DNA from: Lactarius indigo
Lineage: Eukaryota > Basidiomycota > Agaricomycetes > Russulales > Russulaceae
DNA length: 64,000 nt
Direction of reading: 5' to 3'
Assembly (NCBI GenBank): GCA_025766275.1
Contig: JAFKAC010000042.1
Span: 434,001 to 498,000 of the forward strand
Shown here: piece after piece, positions 1 to 11,353 of the stretch
How the letters are laid out: every line of letters begins with the position of its first letter
Position numbering within the stretch: position 1 is the stretch's first letter
The notes under the pieces: model-generated
Databases searched by the model: none
Seen by the model: only the letters and a program-made list of their open reading frames with translations
What the model was told of the DNA's origin: nothing
Position numbers and translations under genes: made by a program

Positions 1-37
1 TTCCGCCACCTGTGTCTCCTACTCCGCCCTGAGCTGA

Positions 38-2272
38 GTGATGCAGACATCCCCTCACAGGACCACTATGCAGAAGCGCATTGTGGAGAACTGTACAGAG
101 GCACTCCACAATTTGTCTCAGCATATTCAGGTAATATTTTATTATTATATCTTAGTGCTGAGGGCTAACTTCTATTTAGACAAGCTGCCTTGGGAGGGTC
201 TCTTTACCACAGACATGTGGACAGACCCTGACCTCAAGCCATACATGGCTGTTACTGCTCACTGGCTGGAGCAGATCCAGACTCAAGATGGCCAGCAAAA
301 GCTAACCCTTAGAGCTGACCTTATTGGATTTGTCTATTTTCCTGGGTCCCACACTGGAGAGAGGTTAGCTGAGGTCTTTCATTTTATCATTACTAGGATG
401 GGGCTTGAAAGAAAGGTAATGTCTACTTCATTTTATATATAAATTTCGACTAATTAATTTTTTTTTAAATAAAGATTGGTTGGATAACAACAGATAATGC
501 ATCCAACAACAGCTCTATGATGGAGGCACTAGAAACTCAGTTAAAGAAGCAATATCCTAATACTGGGTTTTCTGCAGAGCAGCGCCACATCAGGTAAGTG
601 TCAAACTATTTAATATTTTTTTGCTAACACTTTTTAGATGCTTTGCCCATATTGTAAATCTTGCATGCAAGGCAATGCTTGAGGAAGCAGTTGAACTTGG
701 TTTTGACCAAGTTAAAAGGCTTCAGCAAATTATTGTTTATGTGAGCCTTTCCTTTTTTTTTTTTCTTTTTTTTCTTCTTTTTCCCTTCTTTTTTTCGAGT
801 TTTTTTGTCTTTTTTCTTTTTCTTTTTTTCTTTTTCTTTTTCTTTTTCTTTTTTCTTTTTCTTTTTTCTTTTTCTTTTCTTTTTCTTTTTCTTTTTTCTT
901 GTTTCTTTTTCCGAGTTTTTTCTTTTTTTTTTTTTTTTTTCTAATTTATTATAATAGATCCGCAACTCATCACGAAGGCGTGATATATTTTCTACAATTG
1001 CAAAGGAGTCAAATGTGCCTCCTTTGCAATTAATTCTTGATGTGGAGGACAGGTGGTCCTCTGCCTATTTAATGATCAAGAGGGCATTTATTTTGAGAGA
1101 GGTATTTTTTAAGCCATTTAATAAATTCTAATGCTAACTTTTAGTTAGGCAATTGATAGGTTTACTCAGGAGGGAGGGCCAGGACCCATTAAATGAGGAA
1201 GATGGAGGGTCCTTGGGGGACTTCAGAGAATTCTTCAGGTGTGCAGACATTTTCTCTCTCTGATTGTCTATTAATTTATTTATAGATCCCCTTCTGGTAT
1301 CAGCAATCACTTTCTTATGAGAAGACGCCAACACTTTGTGGCACAGTTGCTGCATTTGAGGGCTTTTTAAAAACCCTGAATGACTTGGCAAATACCTTGG
1401 AGACTGAGAGACAGGACATTGGTCTTATTATTGGAAAAGCTTCAGAGAAGATAGTTCCATATTCTATGCAGGCCCTTGACCTTCCAGTATATCAGCTTTC
1501 AATGGGTGAGTGGCTGTCTTAATATTCTGCATAATTTCTCCATCTCATGTAAACAGTTCTTAACCCTTTGACAAAGCTTGAATGGTTCAAGCAACACTAC
1601 CAATCAAATGTTTCTGAAGCAGTAAAGCGCCACCTCCTTGATGCAGTGAGTGCTTTTAATTTTATCATGCTACTCTAAAACTAAAATTCTAAGTAGCTCA
1701 GACCATTGTACACACCATCTAGAGCCCCTACTAGATCAACTGTACCCCCTCCACCCCCTGAACCATTTGGTGGCATGCAGGCCACTTTGGCAAACCTTGG
1801 TATTGGCCAATGCCTGTCTACAGACCACAGGCAAATACCTTAGAAGGTGAAGTTGATGACTATCTAGCAGCCCCAGTCAAATATGCCAATATTCTTGAGT
1901 TCTGGCAGGTATGTAGAATGGTTCATTTTGTTAGGGAGTACTGACAGTAGTTGGAATGGCAGGAACACCAGAAAAAGTGGCCAACACTCTTCAAGCTTTG
2001 CCATGGACTTACTCCCCATTCAAGCAACTTCAGTCCCATGTGAGCGTGTCTTCTCAGCAAGCAAGGAGACAGCTAGAGCCAGGAGGAACCGCCTTAAGCC
2101 AGGCAGCATGGAAGCCATACAGATACTCAAGTTCCAGGCAAAGTATAAAAGGGAACTCAATTTTACTGAAGGGCTTGGAGAGAAGGATGAAATGGAAGAG
2201 CTGGAGGGAATGGAGGCAGTCAGACCAGTTGAGGACTTGAGGGCTTATCTCAGGGGCATTAGTGAGCATTAG
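38..2272 (+). pseudogene. hAT transposase, one in-frame stop
   Basis: Spliced transposase of the BED-finger/RICESLEEPER-like hAT type; it would cut and paste the surrounding element. Visible landmarks: FTTDMWTDP, the ITTDNASNN block, CFAHIVNLAC, EKTPTL, and a C-terminal hAT dimerisation region with PCERVFSASK and RRNRLKP ending in a normal stop at 2272. Introns with clean borders include 416-474, 594-637 and one ending at 957; the border of the last, near 1914, is also canonical. The protein is open across exons except for a TGA at 1194-1196 inside the exon reading AIDRFTQ...WRVLGGLQ. A single C-to-T change from CGA would explain it. The N-terminus (BED finger) is outside the window. The family call is firm; whether the copy is dead rests on one codon. 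Confidence 0.75.
745..942 (+). repeat. Polypyrimidine (CTTTTT)n tract inside transposase intron
   Basis: About 200 bases consisting almost only of C and T, dominated by CTTTTT units, lie within the transposase intron that ends at 957. The opposite strand is open but encodes only Lys/Glu/Arg runs and is not a gene. Confidence 0.85.
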
Positions 2273-2379
2273 TTTAAAGAGAATTTTATTTGCAACAAGG
2301 CTATATACATGTATTTGTACCTAGGAATGAACTACATAAAAGTAGGGGACCTGTGCGACTCACCTGGGGTGGCCAGAGA

Positions 2380-3060
2380 GGGAAAAGGGGGTGGGAAGAG
2401 AAAGGGGGGTGTGGAGGGCAAGAGGAGGGTGCGCGAGGGCTGTCCGAGGGTGTCCGAGGGTGTCCGACGGGCCTTCCGAGGGTCTGTCCGAGGCATCCAG
2501 GGGCACCCGATGGTCGTCCGAAGGTGGGCGGGTGCCAGCGCCAGCAGTGAGGGTGGTAGCGGTGGTGGCGGCGGCGACGCGAGGCGGTTGGGCGGCGGTG
2601 GCGGCGGCGGCGACGTGAGGCGGTGGCGGCGGTGGCAGCGAGGGTGGTGGCAGCGGCACCAACGGCTGCGCGGTGGCCAGAGGAGCGGCGATGGGCGGCG
2701 ACGGGCGGCGACCAGAGTGAGGGGCGGCGAGCGGTGACGAGCAGCGGCGATGCGAGGGCGGTGGCAGCGGTGGCAGCGAGGGTGGTGGCAGCGGCACCAA
2801 CGGCTGCGCGGTGGCCAGAGGAGCGGCGATGGGCGGCGACGGCGGCAACGAGAGTGAGGGGCGGCGAGCGGCGACGAGCAGTGGCGACGAGAGCGAGGGG
2901 GCGGCGAGCGGCGACGAGCGGCGACCAGAGCAGGCAAGGGGCGGCGAGGGGTGACGAGCGGCGACGAGCAGCCACCAGAGAGAGCGAGCGGCGGCGAGTG
3001 GCGACGAGCGGCGGCAAGGGGCAACCAGAGCAAGCGAGGGGCGGTGAGAGCACAGAAAAG
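2380..3060. repeat. GC-rich minisatellite in the hAT 3' region
   Basis: Nearly all GC, built from GGCGGCGACGAGCGGCGA-like units. A longer direct repeat of about 138 bp begins at 2641 and again at 2779, both starting AGGGTGGTGGCAGCGG. All six frames are fairly open because stop codons are AT-rich. The translations are low-complexity Arg/Ala/Gly or Ser/Pro/Leu strings with no domain, so no gene is called. Confidence 0.8.
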
Positions 3061-3428
3061 GCCAGAGGTCGGCGGGCGGACAACGCGAACAGCGCACAGA
3101 CAGCGCGCAGACCTCTGGCCAGTTTGTGCAGAGGAGGGACGACGGGGGGGGGATTCGAATCTTCAGACCCAGGACTTGACTTGTCTGTACAATTCGAGGG
3201 TCGAATTCACACGCGTTAGACCTCACCTCCAATGTGGTTTCGTTGGCTTGGCTGACTCAGGCTACCCAAAAAGGTACAATTTTCTATTCGTACTTTTGGG
3301 TGGCTTGAGCCGGCTCAGCCTAGCTTGAGCCAGCTCAATTTGGAGTGGCTCAGCTCAGCTCGTCCTTTTTTTGGTCGAGCTGTGCTTAGCTGAGCCAAGC
3401 CAAGCTGAGCCGAGCCACGGCAACACTA

Positions 3429-4261
3429 GCGATGCACGATGGGGGGGGGTAATCTAAGAAATTTCCATATTTGGCATTTAATTTCCTTTTTGGGGGTAGG
3501 GGGGGGGGGGGGGTACGGCCCAACCCCTTAAAAAAATTTACCGACCCCGTGCAATTTTAAGAATTCCGGCCCCCCCTTGTCGTCATGCCAGCCAGGTGCC
3601 AGTGCCAGCGCGGGGCTCGGACGAACCGCAGCCGAAATATCGGCGTTGAACGTTGACCGACAGCACCGATGACTTCCGTTTCCTAAAAAACCAAAAGCTA
3701 ATGGGAATAGGGAAGAAAAGCTGTATATTGACTCGAGAGCTGCCGAATGTTGCAGCAACAGGAAGACTACCGCCATAGGCTTGGCCATAGGCGCCCAGAT
3801 CGTGTAGGGTGACATTTCCTCTAACTCACTGTAAAAGCGGTATGGACACCTACCACCTGAGCCCACATAACACAACCACCGACAAAATAGAAGGAAACAG
3901 ATAAAAGGCGAAAAAAATTAATGCAGTCGTGGACTTAGTACACTGGGACGTCTGCTTGGACCTCAGGCTCTGTGTAATGAAAGTGACAGGGAAATCAAGT
4001 AGAGGCAAAAACGGACGAGATAATTCTGATTCGGTATCATAAGAAAACCGTAGACTAAACACATATTTCGAGAGAGACACGTTCAGTAGTATCATACACT
4101 TCAAGCTAGACTTCGACTCGGAGACAATTTCCAAGACACATTCGAGTCACGGGGTCACGCTGACAAATGTTGCCTACAATAGCCTCCATTGGCATTGCGC
4201 ATGTGCTCACCTCCGCCCATCATGAGAAAACTAGCGAGACCCGCAACCCAGCGCAGCAGAT
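3429..4261. other. Spacer between hAT end and array unit 1
   Basis: No gene seen. It contains a run of 15 G at about 3499-3513 and a shorter G run near 3441. From about 3830 the sequence loosely resembles the sequence 3' of the zinc-finger genes in the other units (the AAAAGCGGTATGG motif and the following AACA...AAACAGATA block). Array unit 1 therefore probably begins between 3700 and 3850. Confidence 0.5.
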
Positions 4262-5646
4262 TCAGCCACACTCGAATCCGACACCAAGATACTGTGATTG
4301 AAAACAGAATCTTGGCACGAGTGCCATCCCTTCACGTTGACGCCCTCGTCTGCGTGCAATCAGGGTCACACTGACTGACGGCGATTGCACTGCGTCAGGG
4401 TGCTCTTCTCGAAGATGTCTTTGGTACATATAATAGCGCCCTTTGGACCACGTGAAATCCTTGCAGAAGCCACACTGGTTCTTGGGCTCATGCTTATCCT
4501 TGCGGTGCCTCGAAAGACCTTGGCGCTGAGCAAAGATGACCCCACAGGAACTGCATTGATACTGTCCCTTGGCCATCTTTTCTACCCTCATGCCTCGGTC
4601 CTGTGGCGTACATGATTTCAAGCAGGGTGCTGGGACAGAAGCTACTAGGTCCAAATCAGCTACTTATCCGATAGCAGATCGTGGACGAAAAAAAGAATAA
4701 GTAGGGCGGCACGGCTCACCTAGGTGTCCGCCCTTGTCATGTGTTGGCTCGGCTCGGTCCGCTTCTTGATACTTTGTACGAAGTCTCTTGGAGCCGCTTG
4801 TCGAGCACCTGAAAGGTGCCGGTAGATAAGAACAGTTGTCTGGCAACAACTTTCCACCAAACGGCATCATCGGAATTTCTGTCTTATAGCGCTCAGCGGC
4901 ACTCGAGTTGGCTACGACGTCTGTGATGACCAGAGATTCGTTCAATATATGGTCGTCTGCGAGGGGAGAGCCACACCGAGAATGCCAAGTTTAATCAGTC
5001 ACGCCGGTATGCTGTGGTGCCAACTAACTCACCAATTTGGTTTGTGTCTCTAGCAAAATTTCGTTTCCTCTGGGCGCCACCAGCCATAGAGTCCACCTGG
5101 ACCGCGAATTGTGCATCGGATACTCCCACTCGCGTTTGAGGTCCAGGAAAAACATCTGAGAGGGACCATAGAACCATGAATGGTCGTTGGTGTGCGCTTT
5201 CATCCACTGAACCCTGAAATATCTGACAGACATTTCAGACATTTGTCATGACATTTAACGGTACCCAAGTACGCATGTTATACGGACCTTGTCTAAATGG
5301 GAGAATTCTGGTGAAGGTTGGTGATTCGAGGAACCCGCAACTACAGGAGTACGATTGTTCGCTATCGCGTCCACCTGTGTTAGCATTGAGATATTCAAAA
5401 CCCGCTAACCTACGTGAATTGTGATTGTAGACTCACTTGACCAATGATTGAAGAGAAATAACCATCTCTGTGCTGTCGAGTCATCGACAGAAGTGGTGAG
5501 TTGTCCCAAGTGTCGTGGAATATGCCTGCGTCTGACACAAGAAGACTCCGCAATTGTGTTGAAAATTCTGGGTCATAGTCACCGACGCGGACGGGATCCC
5601 AAGAAAATTGGTCAGTTGGTTGCGGTGAATGTCGATGTTGGTCCAT
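4262..5646 (-). CDS. Two-finger C2H2 protein, array copy 1
   Basis: Minus-strand gene with ATG at 5646 and stop at 4262, in the five-exon layout worked out for copy 2. The last exon encodes two zinc fingers: YQCSSC...GLSRHRKDKH (CX2C, HX4H) and QCGFC...YQRHLREEH. Upstream exons give a Ser/Gln/Asn-rich N-terminus and the SRSRWTLWLVAPRG region. The final intron has the same GTGAGCC...CTAGTAG borders as the other copies. This is the most diverged copy, for example in the DDHILNESLVITDVV exon and the tail after the fingers. Fungal two-finger C2H2 proteins are often nuclear transcription factors, but no target or pathway can be read from the sequence. The exon that covers 5000-5220 is ambiguous between two frames. 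Confidence 0.6.
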
Positions 5647-7781
5647 GATCCGCTAAGTAACGAGAACTTTGGCTAACAAGAGATGAAAGTGCTGAGACCT
5701 GGGAGGAGATGCCATTTCCTTGTCCATTCTTGCTGGGTTTTATCCGATGCAGTCTCGCTGTTAGTGCGTAGATGGGTAGCAGGAAGGCATGCCCTTACAG
5801 GAATAAACTCTATTCTGATTCCAAACGGCAATGTCCGCATGATCCTACTACTCTGGGTCCGAGGGTTTGGCCCGTTCGCGGGAGGTCCTCTCATATCATA
5901 GATAAGACTCCACAGTAACCCCGGGCCCGTACTAACTTGTACTTGCTAGGCGAGACGATCACAGCCCCAAGAAAGAAATAGAAAATTCCGACACTTTGAC
6001 CGCATAGTGGGTGAGAATTAGCGGCCGAAGATAGTAACACTAGTACAGATGTGTCTACACCGAACCCATAAACAAGCTCTTCTTGACCTAAACTCAAGCC
6101 TCGAGGAATAAATCTTAACCCGACAGTTCGGCCCGATTAAGGGTGGAGACTATTGCGGACCGCTGCAGTTGTTCGCGACTTCGCACCCCCTTGCGTTCTT
6201 AACTTCTTATTGGCTACGCGACCTAAGGTCCAGACTAGACGTACCCAGGCCATTACACCGTAACCCCCGAAAGCCTTCATCCCTCCCAATCCCTCCCAAT
6301 CCCTCCCGAAGCCAGCGGCCAGTTCCTCAAAAGTGGCGCTGTCAAGTGGAGCGGTGCCACAACACTCCTTACCTCTTTTGCGTTGTTGCGCGCCTGTATA
6401 TGCGGTGTATTCCTAGAACTTTTCTACCAACGCTCCACGGGCGCAAGTCTTCGAGCCCTCAAGTGCCGAGCACCAGTGTCGAATTGCATTGCTGCGTTCT
6501 TTGTTGTTTTCACCTCGTTTGCCTGGACAGCCTCTCGGTACAGGTGACCACCAATATAGGCGACCCACTAGCAACAGACGCGGATTTTCCCTGAGCCCCA
6601 TGGGAACGAGAGGACCATAGCTATTGTGCCAACTTGAACTTTGATGCGCGGGCGCATACGAAAACAAGGCATCTGAAACATGTGAACGCATATTCATGCC
6701 AAAACTGGCCATGTCACGTTTAATAATTGGCACCGCACCGGCCATGAGACCCGCCGCCCGTTTCCCGTTCCTTTCCATCCATATCACGATACAGAGTACG
6801 GTCTCCTTGCCTCGCACTCCTTATCCAGGCCTCGTGCATTATGTATGCCTCAGGTCCATCGAAGCTCCAGCCTTCATCTCCGAACCGCCGAGTGGTCATA
6901 TCCTTTTGAGATTTTGAGGGTATCGATATGGATAAGGGTTCTACGGCAGACGGCCCAGGCAGGCGTCCGCAGTGGGCTATTTGGGGAATAGGTGGGCAGC
7001 TTACTCGGACAACGCCATGCTTTGTAAGACCCGGTGCCATAGTCAAGGAAATGGGGTGCGCCCGCACTAAAGTGAAGGGCCGTGCAAACTGTGGAGTGGG
7101 AAAAGGGAGCTGGGGGCTTCAGACGCTGACATGCGCTGACACCTTGTTACTGTAAGACTGACGACCACATACTCCATGACTGTCCCCACCACACACTACC
7201 TGCCGCAAGACACCTCTCCAGGATGGTATATACCACTCCGAAAACGTCCGTCGCCCACTTAACTTTAGCGGAACGCTGTCCCGAACCCGACTCAGGAAGG
7301 GGAGTGGGAAGAAACTCTTGGCGTCTGATGCCATGGTCAATGAACATACAAAACAACGTCTAGATGCTACAGCTCGCCTGCAACGGCAGGCTGATCGTGA
7401 TGCTGGGATCGGCGGATGGTTCAAAAAAACAAAAAAAAAAAAAAAACCTTGTCGAGGTCCACCATCGCCACAGCGACGGAGTACAAGACGTCTCATTACA
7501 ATCTGATTCTGAACAGAAGCAAACAAACAAGCTAAGTTACTGTGATACCGAGCAGGAGAGGCTATCAAACACGAAAAATCGAAAGTATGCAGCCTATTTT
7601 CTGCGTCAATGCCGTAAGCCTCTCGTCGACTTGGTTGCATTAATATTTGGCTGGGGCGCCTCGATGACAAGGTAGATGTACAAACGGATTAATTGCAGGG
7701 GTGCATGTGCAGGTTCGATGGTATCGCCCATTTTTGTTTTGAAGTAGGTTGGAATTAGACGCCGGTGCCGTGGCACGAATA
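5647..7781. other. Unit 1 middle region, no gene recognised
   Basis: Divergent spacer upstream of zinc-finger copy 1 and downstream of kinase copy 1. It shares blocks with units 2-4, such as ACGGCAGACG...CGCAGTGG near 6950 and a CAAACAAACAAGCTAAGTTACTGT block near 7520. Short open frames exist in several phases but none is kept in all units. It also has a CCCTCCCAAT triplication near 6285-6310 and an A-rich tract at 7424-7446. Confidence 0.5.
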
Positions 7782-9450
7782 TCAAGGCACCACAGCCTCG
7801 CCGTGCCTCATCCATGGTTCGTCCTAAAGCCCACCAACACGCGCCCGTCGGCGCAAATTACAAACCAGCATCCGCCCCACGACGTCCCGCACCGGCGCAA
7901 GTCACACAAGCCATGCCCCGTGCGCCTATGCCTCCTCACCCACAGGAGCAGCATGCCAAGTCCACTCCCCGTGCACGACGCGGACGACGCGGCGTCTGCG
8001 CGCGCGATCGGCATCCACGTCCGCGGGCGACGCGTCGAGCATCAGCGGTGGGCCGAATGCGAGTGTGCGCGCCGCGATCGCGAAGAGCACGACTCTGATC
8101 GCCGACGCGTCTGTCTCACGGCCGTCGTACGTGCCCGGAGTGCGTGCGCGCGGCTGCTTCGTAGTATGCGCGGTGTGGGAGTGTGTGCCGTGCGCGTCGG
8201 ACGGCGCACGAGAGAGCGAAGGGAGGGGATACTCGGCGTCAGTGCTGGTGCTGTGCGCCGCCACAGGAAACTCTGGTGCAGCTCTGTTCCGCGTAGGACT
8301 CGGAGCCGCAGTGCGTGCTGAGCCATGGATCGTCTGGGTCGATCTTGCGCGAGAGCCCAAAGTCCGTCAGTTTGACGAGCGGTATGTCTTCTGCAGGCAG
8401 GGACACGAAGGAGTTGGCCGTCAGGAGGATGTCTGTGCAAAGGATGTCATTAATTGATTCTTTGTCAAGAAATGAGGCACGGGATCGACGTACTCTCAAG
8501 CTTGATGTCACAGTAGACCACGAAGCGCGCGTGCATCCACTCGACTGCGCTGACGAGCTCCCGAAATCTGCGCCGCAGAGGCGATTCGCTGAGCCGCTCG
8601 TGTTGCTCGTCCGAGTTGACCACATTGCGCGGCCTCTGCCTGCTAGTGAAAAGAACACAGACTTTGTGCAGAGGGGCGCTCGGGCTGTCGAACCCACATG
8701 GTGCATCCATCTACCGCACGTCTCCGAGATAAGAGTCAGTATAGTATGCCCAGAGGTGGGAAAAGCCAGACAGTCAGTAGCGGTTTCGAACCTGCGAAAG
8801 TTCTCGTCAAGGGGCTACTGCCACCCCGACCACTCCGCCGTTTACGGAGCCCACCAGTCTTATGACCTACCAGAGGAGTTGGCCCGTAGCATGACGCGGG
8901 GTGACCCCTGGTAATTGGTTGCAAGTGGATGAATGTGAGTGGGGAGACCCGGGAGGGAGGTTTCCTGCTCGGCTTAAGTAGCTAGCTAGCCAGCACGGCA
9001 TCGGCGCTGCGCTCCCACACACACTCCGGGAAGCCAAATTGGGCAACCCCTTTCGAGGGCCCAGATGCACTTTCCGACTTCATGTGGTCGCCACATCAGC
9101 GAGGTCTTATCGCTGTGGGACCCCTCCGCCATCCGAAGATCCGATAGCGGCAAAGTCCAGTAATTCGCCACCCACAACGTACTCCAGCACGAGCACGTGG
9201 TGCGTGCGAATGTGAACAACGCGTACAGCCGTGGCAGTGACGCGTGAATGTCATATACCGTACGTTATTTCACCTCAGTCTCGATGCGCCAAGAGCAAGA
9301 GACTTGTCGTGGTGTACGCACGCAAACTTCGACTTCTTGCATGAGGCTCACTCTCTCACCTGGTGTAACTCTTCGCGCCGCACCATTGTTTTGCTCACTG
9401 CCACGTGCAATCATCATCTTCACCACAAGGATGCCCTCGCTCTGGCCTTT
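7782..9450 (-). pseudogene. Kinase fragment, array copy 1 (decayed, with insertion)
   Basis: Diverged copy of the 3' part of the intact kinase at 25639-27631. It keeps TDFGLSRKIDPDDPW but is broken in several ways. The catalytic-loop HRD reads YCD. The activation-segment APE is lost because extra bases shift the frame after CGSESYA. DAWALGV reads DASAIRV. Exon 2 is split by about 530 bp of foreign sequence (8625-9155). The copy begins at the shared exon 1 breakpoint near 9450 and lacks the N-terminal half and the glycine-rich loop. It cannot encode a kinase. Confidence 0.9.
8625..9155. mobile_element. About 530 bp insertion in kinase copy 1 exon 2
   Basis: In the intact gene the plus strand reads GTTGACCACATCCAGTAATTC. 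Here GTTGACCACA and TCCAGTAATTC are separated by about 530 bp that no other unit has. No target duplication, terminal inverted repeat or poly(A) is evident. The minus strand contains GGTTCGAAACC near 8790, a match to the RNA polymerase III B box, and a second weaker one near 8690. A tRNA-derived SINE is possible, but no convincing A box was found. Confidence 0.5.
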
Positions 9451-9971
9451 GCCTAAATTGAACTTACGGTACAGTGTGTTGCAAAAGCGATATGGCCAGC
9501 TTCTCTCATCTGGATCCAGATATGCCAGTCACTAACATAACAGAAAGAGACAGATATAAAATGAATTATCAGTGAAATACAGCAGATCAAATGCGGTCTA
9601 TCTGCAAAGCCAGAGGTTCGTGAACAATTTGACCAAGATTTGAACGTTTTTGAACTGCCTCTGAACTGCAGCTAGTAGTTTTCTCTGTTTTGCTGATCGG
9701 CGGCTGAGTCGTACCAGGACCCACCTCTATAGAAATTGACGAGGAAATCAAGCAGCAGATAGACGAGAGAATTATAATTCTATATCGTACGAAACCGGTA
9801 GACCAAACACATTGCGAGACTGATGCGTTCACTAACGCATTACTGTATCGTACACTTTAACTTCCTGCGGGTAAGCCTAATTGATCCGAGCTCATCCACT
9901 CATGCTGACAAGTGTTGCTTACAATAACCCCATATCACACATACGCCACCATGTGCCAAGAGCAGTGACGC
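9451..9971. other. Unit junction and 3' flank of zinc-finger copy 2
   Basis: No gene. It carries the block TTGCAAAAGCGATATGGCC...CAGTCACTAACATAACAG that follows the kinase breakpoint in units 1-3, and GATCGGCGGCTGAGTCGTACC. It is therefore the duplicated 3' flank of the zinc-finger gene. Confidence 0.6.
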
Positions 9972-11353
9972 TCAAACCAGCGAGTCGCCGCAGCCCAACC
10001 CAGCAAGTTCATTCAAACTCGGATCCGACACCAGGACGGCAAAACCTTGGCACGAGTGCCAGCCCTCTACGTTGACACCTCGTCTGCACGTAGTCGGAGT
10101 CGCACTGACTGACGGTGATTGCACAGCTTCAGGGTGTTCCTCTCTCAGATGTCTCTGGTAATTATAATTTCGCCCTTTGGACCATGTGAACACCGTGCAG
10201 AAGCCACACCGGTTCTTAGGCTCGTGTTTATCTTTTCGGTGCCTCGAAAGACCTTGGCGCTGAGAAAAGATGGCCCGACAGGAGCTGCATTGATACTGTT
10301 TCTTAGCCATCTTTTCTACCCTCATGCCTCCGTCCTGTGGCGTGCATGATTGTGAAGGGAGGTCCAGAGCTGAAGCTACTAGGTCCAGATCAGCCGCTTG
10401 TCTGATAGCATATCCTGGACGAAAAAAGAACAAGTACGGCTGTGTGGCTCACCTAGGTGTTCGCCCTCTTTATGTATTGGCGAGGCCCGACTTGCTTCTT
10501 TATACTTCATGCTAGGCCTCCTAGAACCACTTGTCGAGCACTTGAAAGATGTTGGGTGATAAGAACACTCGAGCTTTGCACCAAACGGCATCATCAGAAT
10601 CTGTGTCTCCTCTGTCTTGTAGCGCCTATGGTCACTCAAGTTGGATATGACATCTGTGACGACCCGGGATTCGTTCGGCGTCTGGTCATCTGCGAGGAGG
10701 AAAGCCACCGAGAATGCCAAGTTTGATGAATCGCGGTATGTTGTGGTGGGAACCAACTCACCAGTTTGGGATGTGTCACTATCAAAACGTGCGTTCCTCT
10801 GGGCACCATTGGCCATAGAGTCCACCTGCCCCGCAAATTGGGAATCGGGTACTTCGACTCGAATCGGCGGTCCAGAAAAAAGATCTAGGAGGGACGATAG
10901 AGCCACGAATAGTCGTTCATGTAAGTTATCATCCTCTGAGGTCTGATGTATCCAGAAATTTGTCACGACGTTCAGTGTTACCACAAGTGCGCATGTTGTA
11001 CGGACCTCGTCTAACCCGGAGAATGTTGGTAAATGTTGGTGATCTGATGAACCCGCAACTACAGGATTATAAATGTTCGCTGTCGCGTCCACCTGTGTTG
11101 GCGTTGAGGTGTTTAACAACCTACTAGTCTACGTGAACCGTAGACTCACTTGGCCAACAGTTGAATAGGAATAACTGTTTCCGTTCTGTTGAGCCGTTGA
11201 CGCAAGTTGTGAGCTGTCTAGCGTATCATAGGATATGTCTGCGTCTTGCGCGAGAGGACTCCATAGCCGTGTGGAATATCCTGGGTCACTGACATGGGTG
11301 GGGTCGCAAGGACACTGGACAGCTGTCTGCGGTGAGTGTCGAGGATGGACCAT
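9972..11353 (-). CDS. Two-finger C2H2 protein, array copy 2 (intact)
   Basis: A complete model: exons 11353-11150, 11092-11006, 10942-10762, 10689-10453 and 10375-9972. All four introns are GT-AG and 57-77 bp; together they give 370 aa with no break. The N-terminal two thirds (MVHPRHSPQT..., SGLDE, SQTDDQTPNESRVVTDV, CSTSGSRRP) has no domain I recognise and looks disordered, rich in Ser, Gln and Asp. Fingers lie at about residues 260-315: CSSC-X12-HRKDKH, then CGFC...RHLREEH. The tail carries TPTTCRRGVNV. The ATG at 11353 is the first in frame and aligns with the starts of copies 3 and 4. It is likely a nuclear DNA-binding protein of unknown target. Confidence 0.75.

Larger units (their letters stand above)
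1..3428 (+). mobile_element. hAT-superfamily DNA transposon, 3' part (left end outside window)
   Basis: The segment holds a spliced hAT transposase gene, a GC-rich 3' region and a putative right terminus. The last bases before 3429 read GGCAACACTA; their reverse complement, TAGTGTTGCC, fits the C/TAGNG-type tips of hAT elements. Upstream of the tip (about 3240-3415) short GGCTCAGC/GAGCCAGCTC motifs recur on both strands, as expected for subterminal transposase binding sites. The left terminal repeat lies before base 1, so neither the inverted repeat pair nor the 8 bp target duplication can be confirmed. Confidence 0.7.

Noticed and set aside
624..965. Lysine-rich open frame on the minus strand
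   Set aside because: It is the complement of the polypyrimidine intron tract.
3140..3190. tRNA-like B box (GGATTCGAATCTTC) in the hAT 3' region
   Set aside because: No TpsiC stem pairs and no A box or cloverleaf could be built around it.
2301..3232. Overlapping open frames up to 290 codons in the GC-rich block
   Set aside because: They are open on both strands at once because the block has almost no A/T, and they translate to low-complexity strings.
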